Source: Arthrobacter pascens (GTDB lineage: Bacteria; Actinomycetota; Actinomycetes; Actinomycetales; Micrococcaceae). Taken from it: DNA of 64,000 nucleotides. Position 1 is the stretch's first letter. Each line of letters begins with the position of its first letter. Positions 27,654 through 36,850 of this stretch are shown piece by piece. The notes below the pieces were generated by a model. It ran no database searches, was not told the DNA's origin, and saw only the letters and a list, made by a program, of their open reading frames with translations. The stretch is taken from the NCBI RefSeq assembly GCF_030816475.1, contig NZ_JAUSXF010000001.1, positions 3,100,001-3,164,000 of the forward strand, read 5' to 3'. Made by a program: the position numbers and the translations under genes.

Positions 27654-27679
27654 TGGGCGGATAGGGCAATCTTCTTTGC

Positions 27680-28870
27680 ATGTCCGCATCACCGAGCCCA
27701 ACGAGGAGCAAGCCCAAAAACCCGGGCTCCCAGTCTGCCTTGAGGCAGCTCAACCAGCAGCGGATCATTGAAACCCTGATGAGCGGACCGTGTACGCAGG
27801 CCGAGCTCGCCCGCCAGACCGGCCTGTCAACAGCCACGGTCTCCAATATCGTAAAAATCATGCAGGACGCGGGCCTGGCATCCACCGAACCGATCACCAG
27901 TTCAGGCCGCCGGGCGCTCAATGTGAGGCTCAACAGCAACGGTGCCGTAGCCGTGGGGATCGACTTCGGCCGCAGGCATCTCCGGGTTGTGCTCGCCTCC
28001 CTGAGCTACCACGTGATAGCCGAAGAATCGGTCATGCTGCCGTTGGGCCACCATTCCGAGGAAGGCATCCGGTCGGCCGTGGTGCTCCTGGAAAAACTGC
28101 TGGCCGAAAGCGGCGTTGATCGAAGCGCGGTGGTGGGTGCCGGAGTCGGAATTCCGGGCCCGATTGATCGCCGGACGGGCACTGTGGCGCAGGGGGCGAT
28201 CCTGCCGGAATGGGTGGGCATCAACATCCTCCAGCACCTTGAAGAGACCCTGAAAATCCCCGTGTTCATTGACAATGACGCCAACCTGGGTGCCTGGTCC
28301 GAGGTGACCTGGGGACAGCATTCGGGCGTCAGCAACCTGATGTTCCTGAAGATCGGGTCGGGCATCGGTGCAGGCCTGATCCTCAACGGCGCCCCCTACT
28401 ACGGCAACGTGGGAATCACGGGCGAAATTGGCCACGCCACCATCCACGAACATGGCCTCGTGTGCCGCTGCGGGAACCGCGGCTGCCTGGAAACAATCGC
28501 CTCCACCACCACCATGATCGAACTCCTCGGCCGCGGCGAGGACCCGCCGCTCAGCCCGGCCGACATTGTCCGTAAGGCAGTGGCACGCGACTCAGCAACC
28601 CTTCGGGTGGTCGATGACGCGGGCCTTGCTGTGGGGCGTGCACTGGGCAACGTGGCCAACCTGATCAACCCTGAGGTCATCGTCGTCGGAGGCCCGCTCG
28701 CAGGCCTGGGCAATCTCCTGCTGGACCCCATCCGGCGCGGGCTGGTCAGGCATGCCGTGCCGGTTATCGGGGAGACCACCACACTGACTATGTCCTCGCT
28801 GGGTGACCGGGCCGAGGCCTTGGGAGCAGCAGCCCTGGTGTTCCAACACGCCGGGATCCGACGCACCTAG
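27680..28870 (+). CDS. ROK family transcriptional repressor
   Basis: A 396-aa sugar-responsive repressor. The N-terminal winged helix (about residues 22-80) contains CTQAELARQTGLSTATVSNI; the ROK/sugar-kinase fold follows with VGIDFGRRHLRV, GIPGPIDRRTG and FIDNDANLGAWSE. The zinc-binding CRCGNRGCLE is present. No Shine-Dalgarno is seen before ATG 27680, consistent with a leaderless mRNA. It lies upstream of a sugar importer that carries the same 24-bp motif, so it probably controls both itself and the importer. Confidence 0.92.
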   Translation: MSASPSPTRSKPKNPGSQSALRQLNQQRIIETLMSGPCTQAELARQTGLSTATVSNIVKIMQDAGLASTEPITSSGRRALNVRLNSNGAVAVGIDFGRRHLRVVLASLSYHVIAEESVMLPLGHHSEEGIRSAVVLLEKLLAESGVDRSAVVGAGVGIPGPIDRRTGTVAQGAILPEWVGINILQHLEETLKIPVFIDNDANLGAWSEVTWGQHSGVSNLMFLKIGSGIGAGLILNGAPYYGNVGITGEIGHATIHEHGLVCRCGNRGCLETIASTTTMIELLGRGEDPPLSPADIVRKAVARDSATLRVVDDAGLAVGRALGNVANLINPEVIVVGGPLAGLGNLLLDPIRRGLVRHAVPVIGETTTLTMSSLGDRAEALGAAALVFQHAGIRRT

Positions 28871-28890
28871 ACCATTTCGTTATCAGGCAA

Positions 28891-28914
28891 TTGCGTTAAA
28901 GACTTGACGACAAC
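28891..28914 (+). promoter_or_regulatory. Operator/-35 motif upstream of the sugar ABC operon
   Basis: TTGCGTTAA, three bases, CTTGACGACAAC: nearly identical to 27630-27653 and with equal spacing. TTGACG (28905-28910) and TTTACT (28928-28933) are 17 bases apart and form a good promoter, so a repressor bound here would block the -35. Confidence 0.7.
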
Positions 28915-29003
28915 TGCGGTAATCCAGTTTACTTTTTCATCAGACGGCCCTTGCGTTTTGCAGGGCGACAACGAAGTCAGATGCATTGGAGGCGTAAGGG
29001 CAA

Positions 29004-30563
29004 ATGACGGTCCCCACCACGCAAAACGAGCCGATCATCCTGGAGATGCGTTCTATCACCAAGGAGTTTCCCGGGGTCAAAGCACTCTCGGACGTCAGCC
29101 TCAGGGTCAAGGCTGGCGAGATCCACGCAATCTGCGGCGAAAACGGCGCCGGAAAATCCACCTTGATGAAAGTGCTCTCGGGTGTGTACCCATACGGGAG
29201 CTACGACGGCGACATTGTCTACCAGAACGAAATCCAGCAGTTCAGGGACATCCGGGCCAGCGAGCATGCTGGCATCGTGATCATCCACCAGGAGCTGGCG
29301 CTCATCCCTGAACTCTCCATCACGGAGAACATTTTCCTGGGCAACGAACCTACCAAGCGCGGAGTGATCGACTGGGCCGAGGCCCGCCTGAGGACCACGG
29401 AACTGCTGGCGAGGGTGGGACTGAGGGAGAACCCGGACACCCCCGTCAAGGAAATCGGCGTCGGCAAGCAACAGCTGGTGGAAATCGCCAAGGCGCTCAA
29501 CAAGTCGGTTAAGATCCTTATTCTCGACGAGCCCACGGCGGCATTGAACGAGTCTGACTCCCAGCACCTGCTGGACCTGATGCTGGGTCTGAAGGGACGC
29601 GGCATCACGTCGATCATCATTTCGCACAAGCTGAACGAGATCGAGCAGATCGCCGATTCCATCACCATCATCCGCGACGGAAAGTCTATCGAGACCCTCG
29701 ACGTCAAGGCCGACGGCGTTGACGAGGACCGGATCATCAAAGGCATGGTGGGCCGCGCCCTGGAATCCCGGTTCCCGGACCACACGCCCCGGATCGGCGA
29801 GGTGTTCTTCGAGGTCAAGAACTGGAACGTCGCCCACCCGCAGATACAGGACCGGCTTGTCTGTAAAAACTCGAGCTTCTTTGTGCGGCGGGGCGAAATC
29901 GTGGGCTTCGCCGGACTTATGGGGGCCGGCCGGACGGAACTCGCCCGTTCCGTCTTCGGCCGGTCCTACGGCCACTTTGTGTCCGGCCAGGTCTACGTGA
30001 ACGGCAAGGAAGTAACCCTCAAGAATGTGCACCAGGCGATCGACGCCGGCCTCGGCTATGTGACGGAGGACCGGAAATCGTTGGGACTGAACCTCCTGGA
30101 CGACATCAAGACCACCACGGTCTCGGCGAACCTGGAGAAGATCAGCAAGCACAGTGTGGTGGACACCAACAAAGAGTTCGCGGTCGCCGAGCAATACCGG
30201 AAGTCCCTGCGGACGAAGGCCCCTTCGGTTCAGGAAGGGGTCGCCAAGCTTTCCGGCGGTAATCAGCAGAAAGTGGTCCTGGCCAAGTGGATGTTCACCG
30301 AACCGGAACTGCTGATCCTGGACGAACCCACCCGCGGGATCGACGTCGGGGCAAAGTACGAAATCTATGGGATCATCCAGCAGCTCGCCAACCAGGGCAA
30401 GGGAGTCATCGTGATTTCTTCCGAGCTGCCTGAGCTGCTTGGCCTCTCGGACCGGATCTACACCATCTTCGAAGGTGCCATTACCGGCGTCCTGAACAAG
30501 GAGGAAGCGAGCCAGGAAAGCCTGATGAAGCTCATGACCTCCGCCCGCAAAGCAGCAGCTTAA
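29004..30563 (+). CDS. mmsA: Sugar ABC transporter ATP-binding protein (MmsA/GguA-like)
   Basis: A 519-aa protein with two tandem ATPase domains, as in monosaccharide importers (XylG, MglA, GguA). First domain: Walker [10 protein letters not shown], Walker [16 protein letters not shown]. Second domain: signature LSGGNQQKV and Walker [17 protein letters not shown]; its Walker A is replaced by a degenerate [11 protein letters not shown], normal for this family. GGAGG precedes the ATG. It is the first gene of a three-gene importer controlled by the upstream ROK protein. Confidence 0.94.
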   Translation: MTVPTTQNEPIILEMRSITKEFPGVKALSDVSLRVKAGEIHAICGENGAGKSTLMKVLSGVYPYGSYDGDIVYQNEIQQFRDIRASEHAGIVIIHQELALIPELSITENIFLGNEPTKRGVIDWAEARLRTTELLARVGLRENPDTPVKEIGVGKQQLVEIAKALNKSVKILILDEPTAALNESDSQHLLDLMLGLKGRGITSIIISHKLNEIEQIADSITIIRDGKSIETLDVKADGVDEDRIIKGMVGRALESRFPDHTPRIGEVFFEVKNWNVAHPQIQDRLVCKNSSFFVRRGEIVGFAGLMGAGRTELARSVFGRSYGHFVSGQVYVNGKEVTLKNVHQAIDAGLGYVTEDRKSLGLNLLDDIKTTTVSANLEKISKHSVVDTNKEFAVAEQYRKSLRTKAPSVQEGVAKLSGGNQQKVVLAKWMFTEPELLILDEPTRGIDVGAKYEIYGIIQQLANQGKGVIVISSELPELLGLSDRIYTIFEGAITGVLNKEEASQESLMKLMTSARKAAA

Positions 30564-30609
30564 CCGCTGCGGCCTTCAAGAACCTTCCAGATACAAGGGA
30601 CCGAAAAAC

Positions 30610-31893
30610 ATGAACGCGCTCAAGAAACTCTTCGGTGGCGACACCCGCCAGTTCGGCATGATATTTGCCTTGGTGGCTCTGATAGTTCTCTTCCAGTGGC
30701 TCACCGGCGGCATCACGCTCACTCCGGGCAACGTCATCAACCTGTTCAACGGCAACTCCTACATCCTGATCCTGGCCATCGGCATGGTGCTGGTCATCAT
30801 TGCCGGACACATCGACCTGTCCGTCGGTTCCGTGGCGGCCTTCGTCGGCATGGTGGTGGCCATCGCGATGCGGGACTGGAACATTCCATGGTTCCTGGCT
30901 ATCCTGCTCGGCCTGGGCCTGGGTGCCCTGATCGGAGCATGGCACGGCTGGTGGACTGCCTACGTGGGCATTCCGGCGTTTATCGTCACCCTGGCCGGTA
31001 TGCTGATCTTCCGCGGGGCGCAGCAGTTCGTTGGCCAATCCAACTCGATTCCCGTTCCCAGGGAGTTCCAGTTCATTGGGGCCGGATACCTCCCGGAGGT
31101 GGGACCGAGTACCGGCTACAACAACCTGACCCTGCTGATTGGCCTCGCCGCGGTCGCTTTCGTCGTTTATGGCGAAATCCGGCGCCGCCGCACCGCAAAG
31201 GCCCTGGGCGCTGAGGTGCCCGAAACCTGGGTGGTCGTCCTCAAGCTCGTCCTGATCTGCGCCGCAATCCTGTACGCCACGTACCTTTTTGCCACCGGCC
31301 GCCCGGGCACCTCGTTCCCGATTCCAGGTCTGATTCTCGCCGTCATGGTCCTGATCTACGGCTTCATCTCCTCCAAGACAGTAGTTGGCCGCCACGTTTA
31401 CGCAGTGGGCGGTAACCGCCACGCAGCCGAACTCTCCGGTGTGAAGTCAAAAAAGATCAACTTCCTGGTCATGATGAACATGTCCATCATCGCCGGACTG
31501 GCCGGAATGATCTTCGTGGCCCGCTCAACCTCAGCCGGCCCGTCCGACGGGACAGGCTGGGAACTGGACGCCATCGCGGCCGTCTTCATTGGCGGCGCAG
31601 CGGTGACCGGCGGCGTCGGCACCGTGATCGGCTCGATCGTCGGTGGCCTTGTCATGGCTGTGTTGAACAACGGCCTGCAGCTTCTGAGCGTCGGCGCCGA
31701 CTGGCAGTCCATGATCAAAGGCCTGGTGCTGCTGGTAGCCGTAGCCATTGACGTCTACAACAAGTCGCAGGGCCGGGCATCGATTATCGGGCTGATGATG
31801 AAGAACTTCAGCCGTCCTTCCGGCGGGCCCGGCACACCGCTGCAGCCCGACGAAGTGACCTCCACCAAAGAAACCATTGCCAGGGAAGCCTGA
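30610..31893 (+). CDS. mmsB: Sugar ABC transporter permease (MmsB/GguB-like)
   Basis: A 427-aa inner-membrane permease with about ten or more helices. The family segments IDLSVGSVAAFVGM and TGGVGTVIGSIVGGLVM are present. It is longer than RbsC-type permeases because of a central insert (about 180-240), as in the GguB/multiple-monosaccharide type. AAGGGA precedes the ATG. It lies between the ATPase and binding-protein genes. Confidence 0.93.
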   Translation: MNALKKLFGGDTRQFGMIFALVALIVLFQWLTGGITLTPGNVINLFNGNSYILILAIGMVLVIIAGHIDLSVGSVAAFVGMVVAIAMRDWNIPWFLAILLGLGLGALIGAWHGWWTAYVGIPAFIVTLAGMLIFRGAQQFVGQSNSIPVPREFQFIGAGYLPEVGPSTGYNNLTLLIGLAAVAFVVYGEIRRRRTAKALGAEVPETWVVVLKLVLICAAILYATYLFATGRPGTSFPIPGLILAVMVLIYGFISSKTVVGRHVYAVGGNRHAAELSGVKSKKINFLVMMNMSIIAGLAGMIFVARSTSAGPSDGTGWELDAIAAVFIGGAAVTGGVGTVIGSIVGGLVMAVLNNGLQLLSVGADWQSMIKGLVLLVAVAIDVYNKSQGRASIIGLMMKNFSRPSGGPGTPLQPDEVTSTKETIAREA

Positions 31894-31953
31894 GTCATCA
31901 GTTTTCCTGACAAACACCACCCCAATAAGCCGGAGCTAACACCCGAAAAGAAA

Positions 31954-33066
31954 GTGAACCAAGAAATGGGAATGATTGGTAAAGCAGGAAAGGCGGCAGC
32001 GATAGCTGCGATCGCGGCACTGGCGCTGACGGCCTGCGGACGTGCCGACACCGGCACTAGTAGCGGCACCAGCGGTGCAACGGGCGGCTTCGCGCAGGAC
32101 TCGGCGATCGGCGTCGCGCTTCCGAAGAAGACCAGTGAAAACTGGGTCCTGGCCGAGAAGCTTTTCAATGACGGCCTCACCAGCGCAGGTTTCAAGCCGA
32201 CTGTCCAGTTCGCCAACAACGGCGTGGCCGAGCAGCAGAACCAGATCAGCGCCATGATCGCCAAGGGTGCCAAAGTCGTCATCGTCGGCGCCCTCGACGG
32301 TTCCCAGCTGGGGACCCAGCTTCAGCAGGCTAAAGACGCCGGTGCGACGATCATTGCCTATGACCGCCTGCTGCTGAACACCGCGAACGTTGACTACTAC
32401 GTGGCCTACGACAACTTCAAGGTGGGTGTCCTGCAGGGGCAGGCGCTGCTTGACGGCATGAAAGCCAAGAAGCCCGCCGGTCCGTACAACATTGAACTGC
32501 TGGCCGGCTCTCCGGATGACGCCAACGCGAAGGTCTTCTTCGACGGCGCCATGAGCGTCCTGAAGCCGAAGATCGACGACGGAACGCTGAAGGTCCTCTC
32601 CGGCCAGACCACGTTTGAAAAGGCTGTAACCCAGGACTGGAAGGCCGAGAACGCCCAGCGCCGCATGGATACCCTCCTGACAGGTTCGTACGGAGCCCAG
32701 TCCCTGGACGGCGTACTCTCACCGAACGACACCCTGGCCCGGGCGGTCATCACCTCCGTCAAGGCGGCTGGCAAGCCGATTCCTGTCGTTACCGGCCAGG
32801 ACTCTGAAGTTGAGTCTGTGAAGTCAATCATTGCGGGCGAGCAGTACTCCACGATCAACAAGGACACCCGCAAGCTCGTTGAGCACGCGATCGTCATGGT
32901 CAAGGACCTGCAGGCTGGCAAAAAGCCTGAGGTCAACGACGACAAGTCCTACAACAACACGGTGAAGACCGTTCCCGCCTTCCTCCTGCCGCCGGTCATC
33001 GTGACTGCAGCAAACGTGAAGACGGCCTACGTGGACGATCCGGTTCTCGGCCCGCTGACCAAGTAG
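31954..33066 (+). CDS. chvE: Sugar-binding lipoprotein (ChvE-like)
   Basis: Periplasm-equivalent sugar-binding protein, about 370 aa, anchored as a lipoprotein: hydrophobic signal and lipobox LALTAC. The mature part is a periplasmic-binding-protein fold (IGVALPKKTSENWVLAEKLF..., AKVVIVGALDGSQ, YDRLLLNTANVDYYVAYDN) resembling ChvE, which binds several monosaccharides. The start is uncertain: GTG 31954, or ATG at 31966 or 31972; none has a strong Shine-Dalgarno. It ends the importer operon, with a terminator 44 bases behind. Confidence 0.92.
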   Translation: MNQEMGMIGKAGKAAAIAAIAALALTACGRADTGTSSGTSGATGGFAQDSAIGVALPKKTSENWVLAEKLFNDGLTSAGFKPTVQFANNGVAEQQNQISAMIAKGAKVVIVGALDGSQLGTQLQQAKDAGATIIAYDRLLLNTANVDYYVAYDNFKVGVLQGQALLDGMKAKKPAGPYNIELLAGSPDDANAKVFFDGAMSVLKPKIDDGTLKVLSGQTTFEKAVTQDWKAENAQRRMDTLLTGSYGAQSLDGVLSPNDTLARAVITSVKAAGKPIPVVTGQDSEVESVKSIIAGEQYSTINKDTRKLVEHAIVMVKDLQAGKKPEVNDDKSYNNTVKTVPAFLLPPVIVTAANVKTAYVDDPVLGPLTK

Positions 33067-33109
33067 GACCGCCAACCACCTAGGATCTGCCCACAAGGCA
33101 GTACCACCC

Positions 33110-33155
33110 GGAATGCCCCGGCACCCCTAACAGGGAGCCGGGGCATTCCCCTTTC
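33110..33155 (+). terminator. Rho-independent-like terminator of the sugar operon
   Basis: A perfect 13-bp stem (33110-33122 with 33137-33149), 14-base loop, then CCTTT. It lies just behind the chvE-like gene. Confidence 0.8.
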
Positions 33156-33296
33156 CCGCACAACAGCTTTCCCTCCTTCACAGCTTTCCCGGCTTCACAG
33201 CGCAAACATAGCTTTGGCCCGTTTCCTGCACAGCCAGGGAGGCGAGCCTTGGATCCATAGCGGGCCTTTGGTTGGCCCCGGATCCTTAGGAGTACA

Positions 33297-34742
33297 GTGA
33301 GCGTCCTCGCCCGAAGTGTAGGCAATGCCTTCAGAAACAAGGTACGAACGGCCGCAGTGGTTGCGGTGCTGGCCGTCGCCATCGGACTGGCACTTGCCAT
33401 GCTGGTGGCGAATCAGGCAGTGGGCGCGAAGGTCCAGGAGCTCAATGCCTCAGTGGGCACCGTCCTGACCGTCAACCCCGCCGGAGGCCAGGGCTTCGAC
33501 GGCGGCGGCGAGCCGCTGACCTCGGCCCAGGCTGCCACAGCAGCCGCTGTGCCTAATGTCACCAGCGTGGTGGGCACCAAGGCACTCCGCCTTACCAACG
33601 CGGCCGAGGCCGCAGCCCAGGCTGCCGCAGGACAGGCTGGAACCGGGCAGGCGGGGCCCGGCGGGGGTGGCCAGGGTTTTCCCGGCGGGGCCTCGGCCAC
33701 AACCGTTACTACCAGCCTTACCCCCGCAGTTGACGCCGGCACCCTGGGCAACCGGAACCAGGCCGCCAGTGGCTCCGGAACTACCACCCAGGCCGCGCCG
33801 GCAAGGTCCCTGCCCGTCACCGCCACCGGCATCGGTGCCGAAGTGGATAGCACCGGAAGGGCCCTTGTCCTGACGGCAGGAACAGGCCTCGGAGATTACA
33901 CCGCCGCATCCACCAGCGCGTTGTTGGGAACCACGCTCGCCGAAAAGAACAACCTCACTGTTGGTTCCACGTTCACGATCAGTGACCAGACCTTCACCGT
34001 GGCCGGACTGTTCGACGCCGGGACCGCCTTCGGTAACAACGCCCTCTACGTGACCCTGCCTGAGGCCCAGACACTTGCTGCACTCCCCGGTGAGCTGTCA
34101 TCCATGATTGTCACCGTCAACAGCATGGAGAATGTGGACGCTGCCAAAACCGCGCTCCAGGCTGCCCTCGGCGCGGACAAAGCCGACGTCACCCAGGGCC
34201 AGCGCAACCTCGAAACGGCCGTCAGCTCCCTCGACAGTGTCAAGAACATCTCGTTCATCGCTTTCGTGGCCGCCCTCGGCACCGCCGGCCTCATCATCCT
34301 GCTGATCATGGTCATGCTGGTCCGCGAGCGCCGTCGGGAAATTGGTGTCCTGAAAGCGATCGGGGCACCCAACCGCACCATCGGCACGCAGTTCGTCCTG
34401 GAGGCCCTCGTGCTGGTGGCCATGGGCAGCGCGGTGGGCGCCGCCATCGCGTCCTTTGCCAGCGGCAGCATAGCCTCGGCCCTCATCAGCACCAACAGCA
34501 CGACGGCGGCAACTAATTCCGGGCGCGGTGCAGGCGCAGCAGGATTCCCCGGCGGGGCAGGCTTTCCGGGCGGGCCTATAAACGGCGCCTCACAGCTTCT
34601 GACCTCCGTCACTGCCAGTGCCTCCCCCAACGTCATTGCCGCCGGCATCGCAGCGGTGTTCGGCGTGGCCATCATCGGCGCGCTCGTCCCGGCGCTGCTC
34701 ACGGCACGCATCCGTCCCATCGAAGTCCTGCGAGGAGAATAG
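33297..34742 (+). CDS. MacB/FtsX-type ABC transporter permease
   Basis: A 481-aa permease with one N-terminal helix (about 18-40), a large extracytoplasmic domain (about 45-325) and three C-terminal helices with the FtsX hallmark [20 protein letters not shown], ending RPIEVLRGE. The extracytoplasmic part carries unusual Gly/Ala-rich low-complexity runs: one before [10 protein letters not shown] (about residue 115), and a second, [12 protein letters not shown], inside the last loop. Start GTG 33297 has TAGGAG at 5 bases. It pairs with the ATPase 2 bases downstream. Such systems extrude peptides or lipids, or act as mechanotransmission complexes. Confidence 0.9.
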   Translation: MSVLARSVGNAFRNKVRTAAVVAVLAVAIGLALAMLVANQAVGAKVQELNASVGTVLTVNPAGGQGFDGGGEPLTSAQAATAAAVPNVTSVVGTKALRLTNAAEAAAQAAAGQAGTGQAGPGGGGQGFPGGASATTVTTSLTPAVDAGTLGNRNQAASGSGTTTQAAPARSLPVTATGIGAEVDSTGRALVLTAGTGLGDYTAASTSALLGTTLAEKNNLTVGSTFTISDQTFTVAGLFDAGTAFGNNALYVTLPEAQTLAALPGELSSMIVTVNSMENVDAAKTALQAALGADKADVTQGQRNLETAVSSLDSVKNISFIAFVAALGTAGLIILLIMVMLVRERRREIGVLKAIGAPNRTIGTQFVLEALVLVAMGSAVGAAIASFASGSIASALISTNSTTAATNSGRGAGAAGFPGGAGFPGGPINGASQLLTSVTASASPNVIAAGIAAVFGVAIIGALVPALLTARIRPIEVLRGE

Positions 34743-34744
34743 CC

Positions 34745-35455
34745 ATGATTGAAGTCAAGAACCTGGTCCGCACCTTCAACTCGGGTGACCGCACCATCAA
34801 GCCGGTCAACGACATAAGTTTTGAACTCGAACAGGGCACCCTGGCGTCCATTGTCGGAAAGAGCGGCAGCGGCAAGAGTACTCTCTTGTCCCTCCTGGGC
34901 GCGCTGGACAAACCCACCAGCGGAGACGTCGTCGTCAACGGTGTCAGCCTGGCCAGCCTTCCGGACGGGAAGCTGACCGAATACCGGCGGCGGGACATCG
35001 GATTCGTTTTCCAGCAGTTCAACCTGATCCCGAACCTCACCGCGCTGGACAACGTGATGCTGCCACTGGAGTTTGCCGGCGTGCGCAAGGCCGGGCGTGT
35101 GAAGCGCGCCAAGGAGCTCCTGGAACAGGTACAGCTGGACCCGGACAAGCAGCTGCGGCGGATCAACAGGCTCTCCGGTGGGGAGCAGCAGCGGGTGGCC
35201 ATTGCCCGTGCGCTGGCCAATGAACCCAAGCTCATCCTGGCCGACGAGCCCACGGGAAACCTGGACGAGCAGACGGGCGATCACATTATCGAACTGCTCA
35301 GTTCGCTGAGCAGGGACCACAACACCACCATCCTGGTGGTCACCCATGACAGGGCACTGGCGAACAAGACGGAGCGCCGCTTCAGGCTCCAGCATGGCAA
35401 GCTGGCCGAAGAGCCGGCGCGCGCCAGGGCCGGTACAGTTGCCGCCTCAGCCTAG
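34745..35455 (+). CDS. MacB/LolD-type ABC transporter ATP-binding protein
   Basis: A 236-aa ATPase: Walker [10 protein letters not shown], signature [10 protein letters not shown], Walker [13 protein letters not shown], switch VVTHDRALA. It belongs to the LolD/MacB/FtsE group. It directly follows its permease partner (2-base gap). The last approximately 15 residues are a variable Ala-rich tail. A stem-loop terminator follows. Confidence 0.93.
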   Translation: MIEVKNLVRTFNSGDRTIKPVNDISFELEQGTLASIVGKSGSGKSTLLSLLGALDKPTSGDVVVNGVSLASLPDGKLTEYRRRDIGFVFQQFNLIPNLTALDNVMLPLEFAGVRKAGRVKRAKELLEQVQLDPDKQLRRINRLSGGEQQRVAIARALANEPKLILADEPTGNLDEQTGDHIIELLSSLSRDHNTTILVVTHDRALANKTERRFRLQHGKLAEEPARARAGTVAASA

Positions 35456-35467
35456 ACACTGGACACC

Positions 35468-35510
35468 GAAGCTGAGGGAGGCCCCCCGCACCCTCCCTCA
35501 GCTTTCGCCC
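35468..35510 (+). terminator. Stem-loop terminator after the MacB-like pair
   Basis: Arms at 35468-35481 and 35492-35505 pair over about 14 bases (GAAGCTGAGGGAGG with CCTCCCTCAGCTTT). It begins 12 bases behind the ATPase stop and is followed by a pyrimidine-rich stretch. Confidence 0.75.
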
Positions 35511-35521
35511 CCTTTATCCAG

Positions 35522-35564
35522 ACGCTTCCTCATATCCTGCAGGTATTATCCGAACGCTTCCTCA
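35522..35564 (+). repeat. 11-bp direct repeat in the promoter region of the oxidoreductase gene
   Basis: ACGCTTCCTCA occurs at 35522-35532 and 35554-35564, 32 bases apart (three helical turns), with TATTAT (35544-35549) between them. Same-face spacing suggests a regulator site, but no binding protein is indicated. Confidence 0.4.
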
Positions 35565-35586
35565 CCTCAATGAGAGGATAGGCACC

Positions 35587-36657
35587 ATGAGTGCCCCCAT
35601 CGCGAAGCCATGGCTGTCCAGCCAGTCCGATCAGGACCCCTGTTCCGCCACCGGAACCGCCTTACGATGGGGCGTCATCGCCACCGGCGGGATTGCCCGA
35701 TCCGTATCGCAGGACCTCTCGCTGCTGGCGGACGCGGAGCTCTATGCGGTAAGTTCCCGGACCCAGGCCGGGGCTGATGATTTCGCCGCAGCCTACGGTT
35801 TCGCCAAGGCATACGGGGACGACGACGGCGTGCACGGCTACCAGCGACTTCTCGCCGATGAGGCTGTGGACGTTGTCTATGTCGCCACTCCGCACGCCCA
35901 GCACCATCAGATAGTGCTCGCTGCCCTCAATGCGGGCAAGCACGTCTTGTGTGAGAAGGCCTTCACGATCAACGCCCGGGAGGCGGCCGAGCTGATTGGC
36001 GTCGCCCGCGAGCGGAACCTCTTCCTGATGGAAGCCGTGTGGAGCCGCTTCCTGCCAAGCATGCAGCGGGCCTTCGAGATTGCCGCATCGGGAGAACTCG
36101 GCGAGGTCCATTGGGTCACCGCCGATCTTGGCTTCCCGGCGCCCTATTCACCGACCGCCAGGCTCTGGGCACGGCGGGACGGTGGCGGCGCGCTCCTTGA
36201 TATCTCCGTCTACCCGCTGCTGTGGGCCCTGGGAACACTGGGGTTCCCGCAGATTGTCAGCGCCACCGGCTTTATCAACGACGACGGTGTGGACGCCCAG
36301 AATGCCATGACACTCGGCTACCACCGTGGCGCCCAGGTGCAGCTCACCTCCTCGTTGTTGGCGCATGGTCCGCGGACTGCGACGGTAGCGGGAAGCCTGG
36401 GCTATCTTCAGAGCGTCGGTTCCATTAACAACCCACGCGAGCTAGTGATAGGCATCGGCCGCGCGGAGCTCCGCAAGGAGGTGTTCGACGTCGTCGGCCT
36501 GGGTTATACCTATGAGCTTCGGGAGGTGACGCGTTGCATCCAGCAGGGCCTCACGGAAAGCCCTGTGATGCCCTTGGAGGATTCACTCAATACGATGCGC
36601 CTTTTCGATGGGGTACGTGCCCAGCTTGGTGTGAGTTATCCCAACGATGCCCACTAA
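35587..36657 (+). CDS. Gfo/Idh/MocA family oxidoreductase
   Basis: A 356-aa NAD(P)-dependent dehydrogenase. The Rossmann motif is WGVIATGGIARS (about residue 28), the catalytic EK is in HVLCEKAFTINA (a variant of the usual EKP), and GGGALLDISVYPL marks the C-terminal domain. The N-terminal approximately 25 residues are an extension before the fold. It resembles trans-dihydrodiol dehydrogenase-like members; substrate (sugar, inositol or other polyol) unknown. It is a single gene between two terminator/AT-rich regions. Confidence 0.9.
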   Translation: MSAPIAKPWLSSQSDQDPCSATGTALRWGVIATGGIARSVSQDLSLLADAELYAVSSRTQAGADDFAAAYGFAKAYGDDDGVHGYQRLLADEAVDVVYVATPHAQHHQIVLAALNAGKHVLCEKAFTINAREAAELIGVARERNLFLMEAVWSRFLPSMQRAFEIAASGELGEVHWVTADLGFPAPYSPTARLWARRDGGGALLDISVYPLLWALGTLGFPQIVSATGFINDDGVDAQNAMTLGYHRGAQVQLTSSLLAHGPRTATVAGSLGYLQSVGSINNPRELVIGIGRAELRKEVFDVVGLGYTYELREVTRCIQQGLTESPVMPLEDSLNTMRLFDGVRAQLGVSYPNDAH

Positions 36658-36850
36658 GGCAAAGCAACAACCCGCTGGTTTACCATAACCAAATTTTGTA
36701 AAGGCCATTGACGTGCTATTACAGCATTGTTTTGACTGGTGACAATGTAAGTAAATTTGATGGCTATATCTCCTTTTTCCCTAGACGTGCTGCACGACCA
36801 GTCATACGCTGTAGAAACCGGAGGTCTCAACGGTACTGGGGGTGATACGC
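36658..36850 (+). promoter_or_regulatory. AT-rich promoter region of the surface-protein locus
   Basis: Visibly richer in A+T than its surroundings, mainly 36680-36780. It holds -35-like TTGACG (36708) and TTGACT (36732) and a TATATC (36765). No ORF or palindrome was found. It probably contains the promoter of the secreted protein gene, though the exact hexamers are not clear. Confidence 0.45.
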
